A stretch of DNA of 64,000 nucleotides from Aphrocallistes beatrix (lineage: Eukaryota; Porifera; Hexactinellida; Sceptrulophora; Aphrocallistidae): the NCBI GenBank assembly GCA_963281255.1, contig OY725501.1, positions 3,573,674 to 3,637,673 of the forward strand, written 5' to 3'. The first letter of the stretch is position 1; each line of letters opens with the position of its first letter. Shown one piece after another: positions 63,432-64,000 of the stretch. Both the position numbers and the translations under genes were made by a program. The notes beneath the pieces were generated by a model that had not been told where the DNA came from, did not search any database, and was given only the letters and a program-made list of their open reading frames with translations.

Positions 63432-64000
63432 TTCGTCAGCCAATAAGAGTTAGTTCTAATAATAGATTATCTCGAATTGATTGCAATCTCACACTTAAAA
63501 TGAAACTCTTAGTGTTCTAGGTCAACGGTGTTTTATGTTCAGGTGAAAAGCTATAAAATAATAACGAACACTCTGATATACCCGCTTAAATAGATCAAAT
63601 ATCTTAGAGGAAGAACTGCCTATCCAGTGTAATGAACCTATTAGTATCTGATTTCACTGAGTTGGATGATATACCAGGACTCTTACGTTCAACTTCTAGC
63701 TTATGTGCCAAGTTATTTAGTCATAAAGTTAAGATATATATAGTACAAGTTGTTTAATACGTATGGATACGAGTATTTAAATTATAATGAACTAAACGTG
63801 TTGTATTACTAATGTGCTCTTTGAGATAACTTGGATATGAGAATACTCAAGTTATGCACCTCTCAGGAATAATGAAAGCTGTTAAAACGTTGTACTTATC
63901 TGGATGCAAATATTAGTATTAAACAACTTGAGAGAAAACAGACTCGATATATTTATTTATTTGTTTGTTTATATAACAGAGCTCATTCCTACTGGAGGGT
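63432..64000. other. G6PD promoter side and window end
   Basis: AT-rich; a short (TTTA/TTTG)n run near 63950-63976. I see no gene or transposon. Confidence 0.5.

Overview
The window is animal nuclear DNA: AT-rich, with spliced protein genes (GT-AG introns, many only about 60-70 nt), intronless genes, and abundant short inverted-repeat transposons. The gene content (CAS-family adaptor, CFAP20, UPF1, tryptophan dioxygenase, an RNF213-type giant AAA protein, coiled-coil/NHL proteins) is metazoan. Intron and gene density and the lineage-specific NHL and 7TM families suggest an early-branching compact animal genome. A sponge, possibly a glass sponge, is my guess from memory of similar NHL proteins, not something proven here.

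Layout. 1-3384: 5' half of UPF1 on the minus strand; its last visible intron carries a 31-bp minisatellite. 3385-3933: intergenic, with a convincing hammerhead ribozyme motif. 3934-5256: an unrecognised disordered protein. 6372-12594: a plus-strand three-exon coiled-coil/NHL gene whose 4.6-kb first intron holds two intronless minus-strand genes of the same architecture. 13016-17193: three intronless minus-strand genes (CFAP20, a CAS-family scaffold, RPL10A). 18436-21555: two divergent copies of a 7TM-like gene in a 1.5-kb-arm inverted duplication. 21927-24146: tryptophan 2,3-dioxygenase. 24147-27090: a transposon and repeat field. 27091-49602: 29 exons of an RNF213/mysterin-like giant gene (about 5,400 residues, two exons above 5 kb) in which I find the AAA P-loops but neither RING nor RZ finger. 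49971-51796: the copper chaperone CCS, lacking its usual N-terminal MxCxxC. 52005-57430: an MFS transporter gene, a deleted tandem copy and a diverged fragment. 58566-63431: G6PD in two exons, with a second full MFS gene and a fragment on the opposite strand inside its intron.

These are independent housekeeping or signalling genes, not a pathway cluster. Their unifying feature is mobile DNA: at least two Tc1/pogo-like MITE families (TA target duplications) and several hAT-like families (8-bp target duplications) sit mainly in introns, repeatedly nested in each other. Local duplication (NHL, 7TM, MFS) has shaped the remainder.
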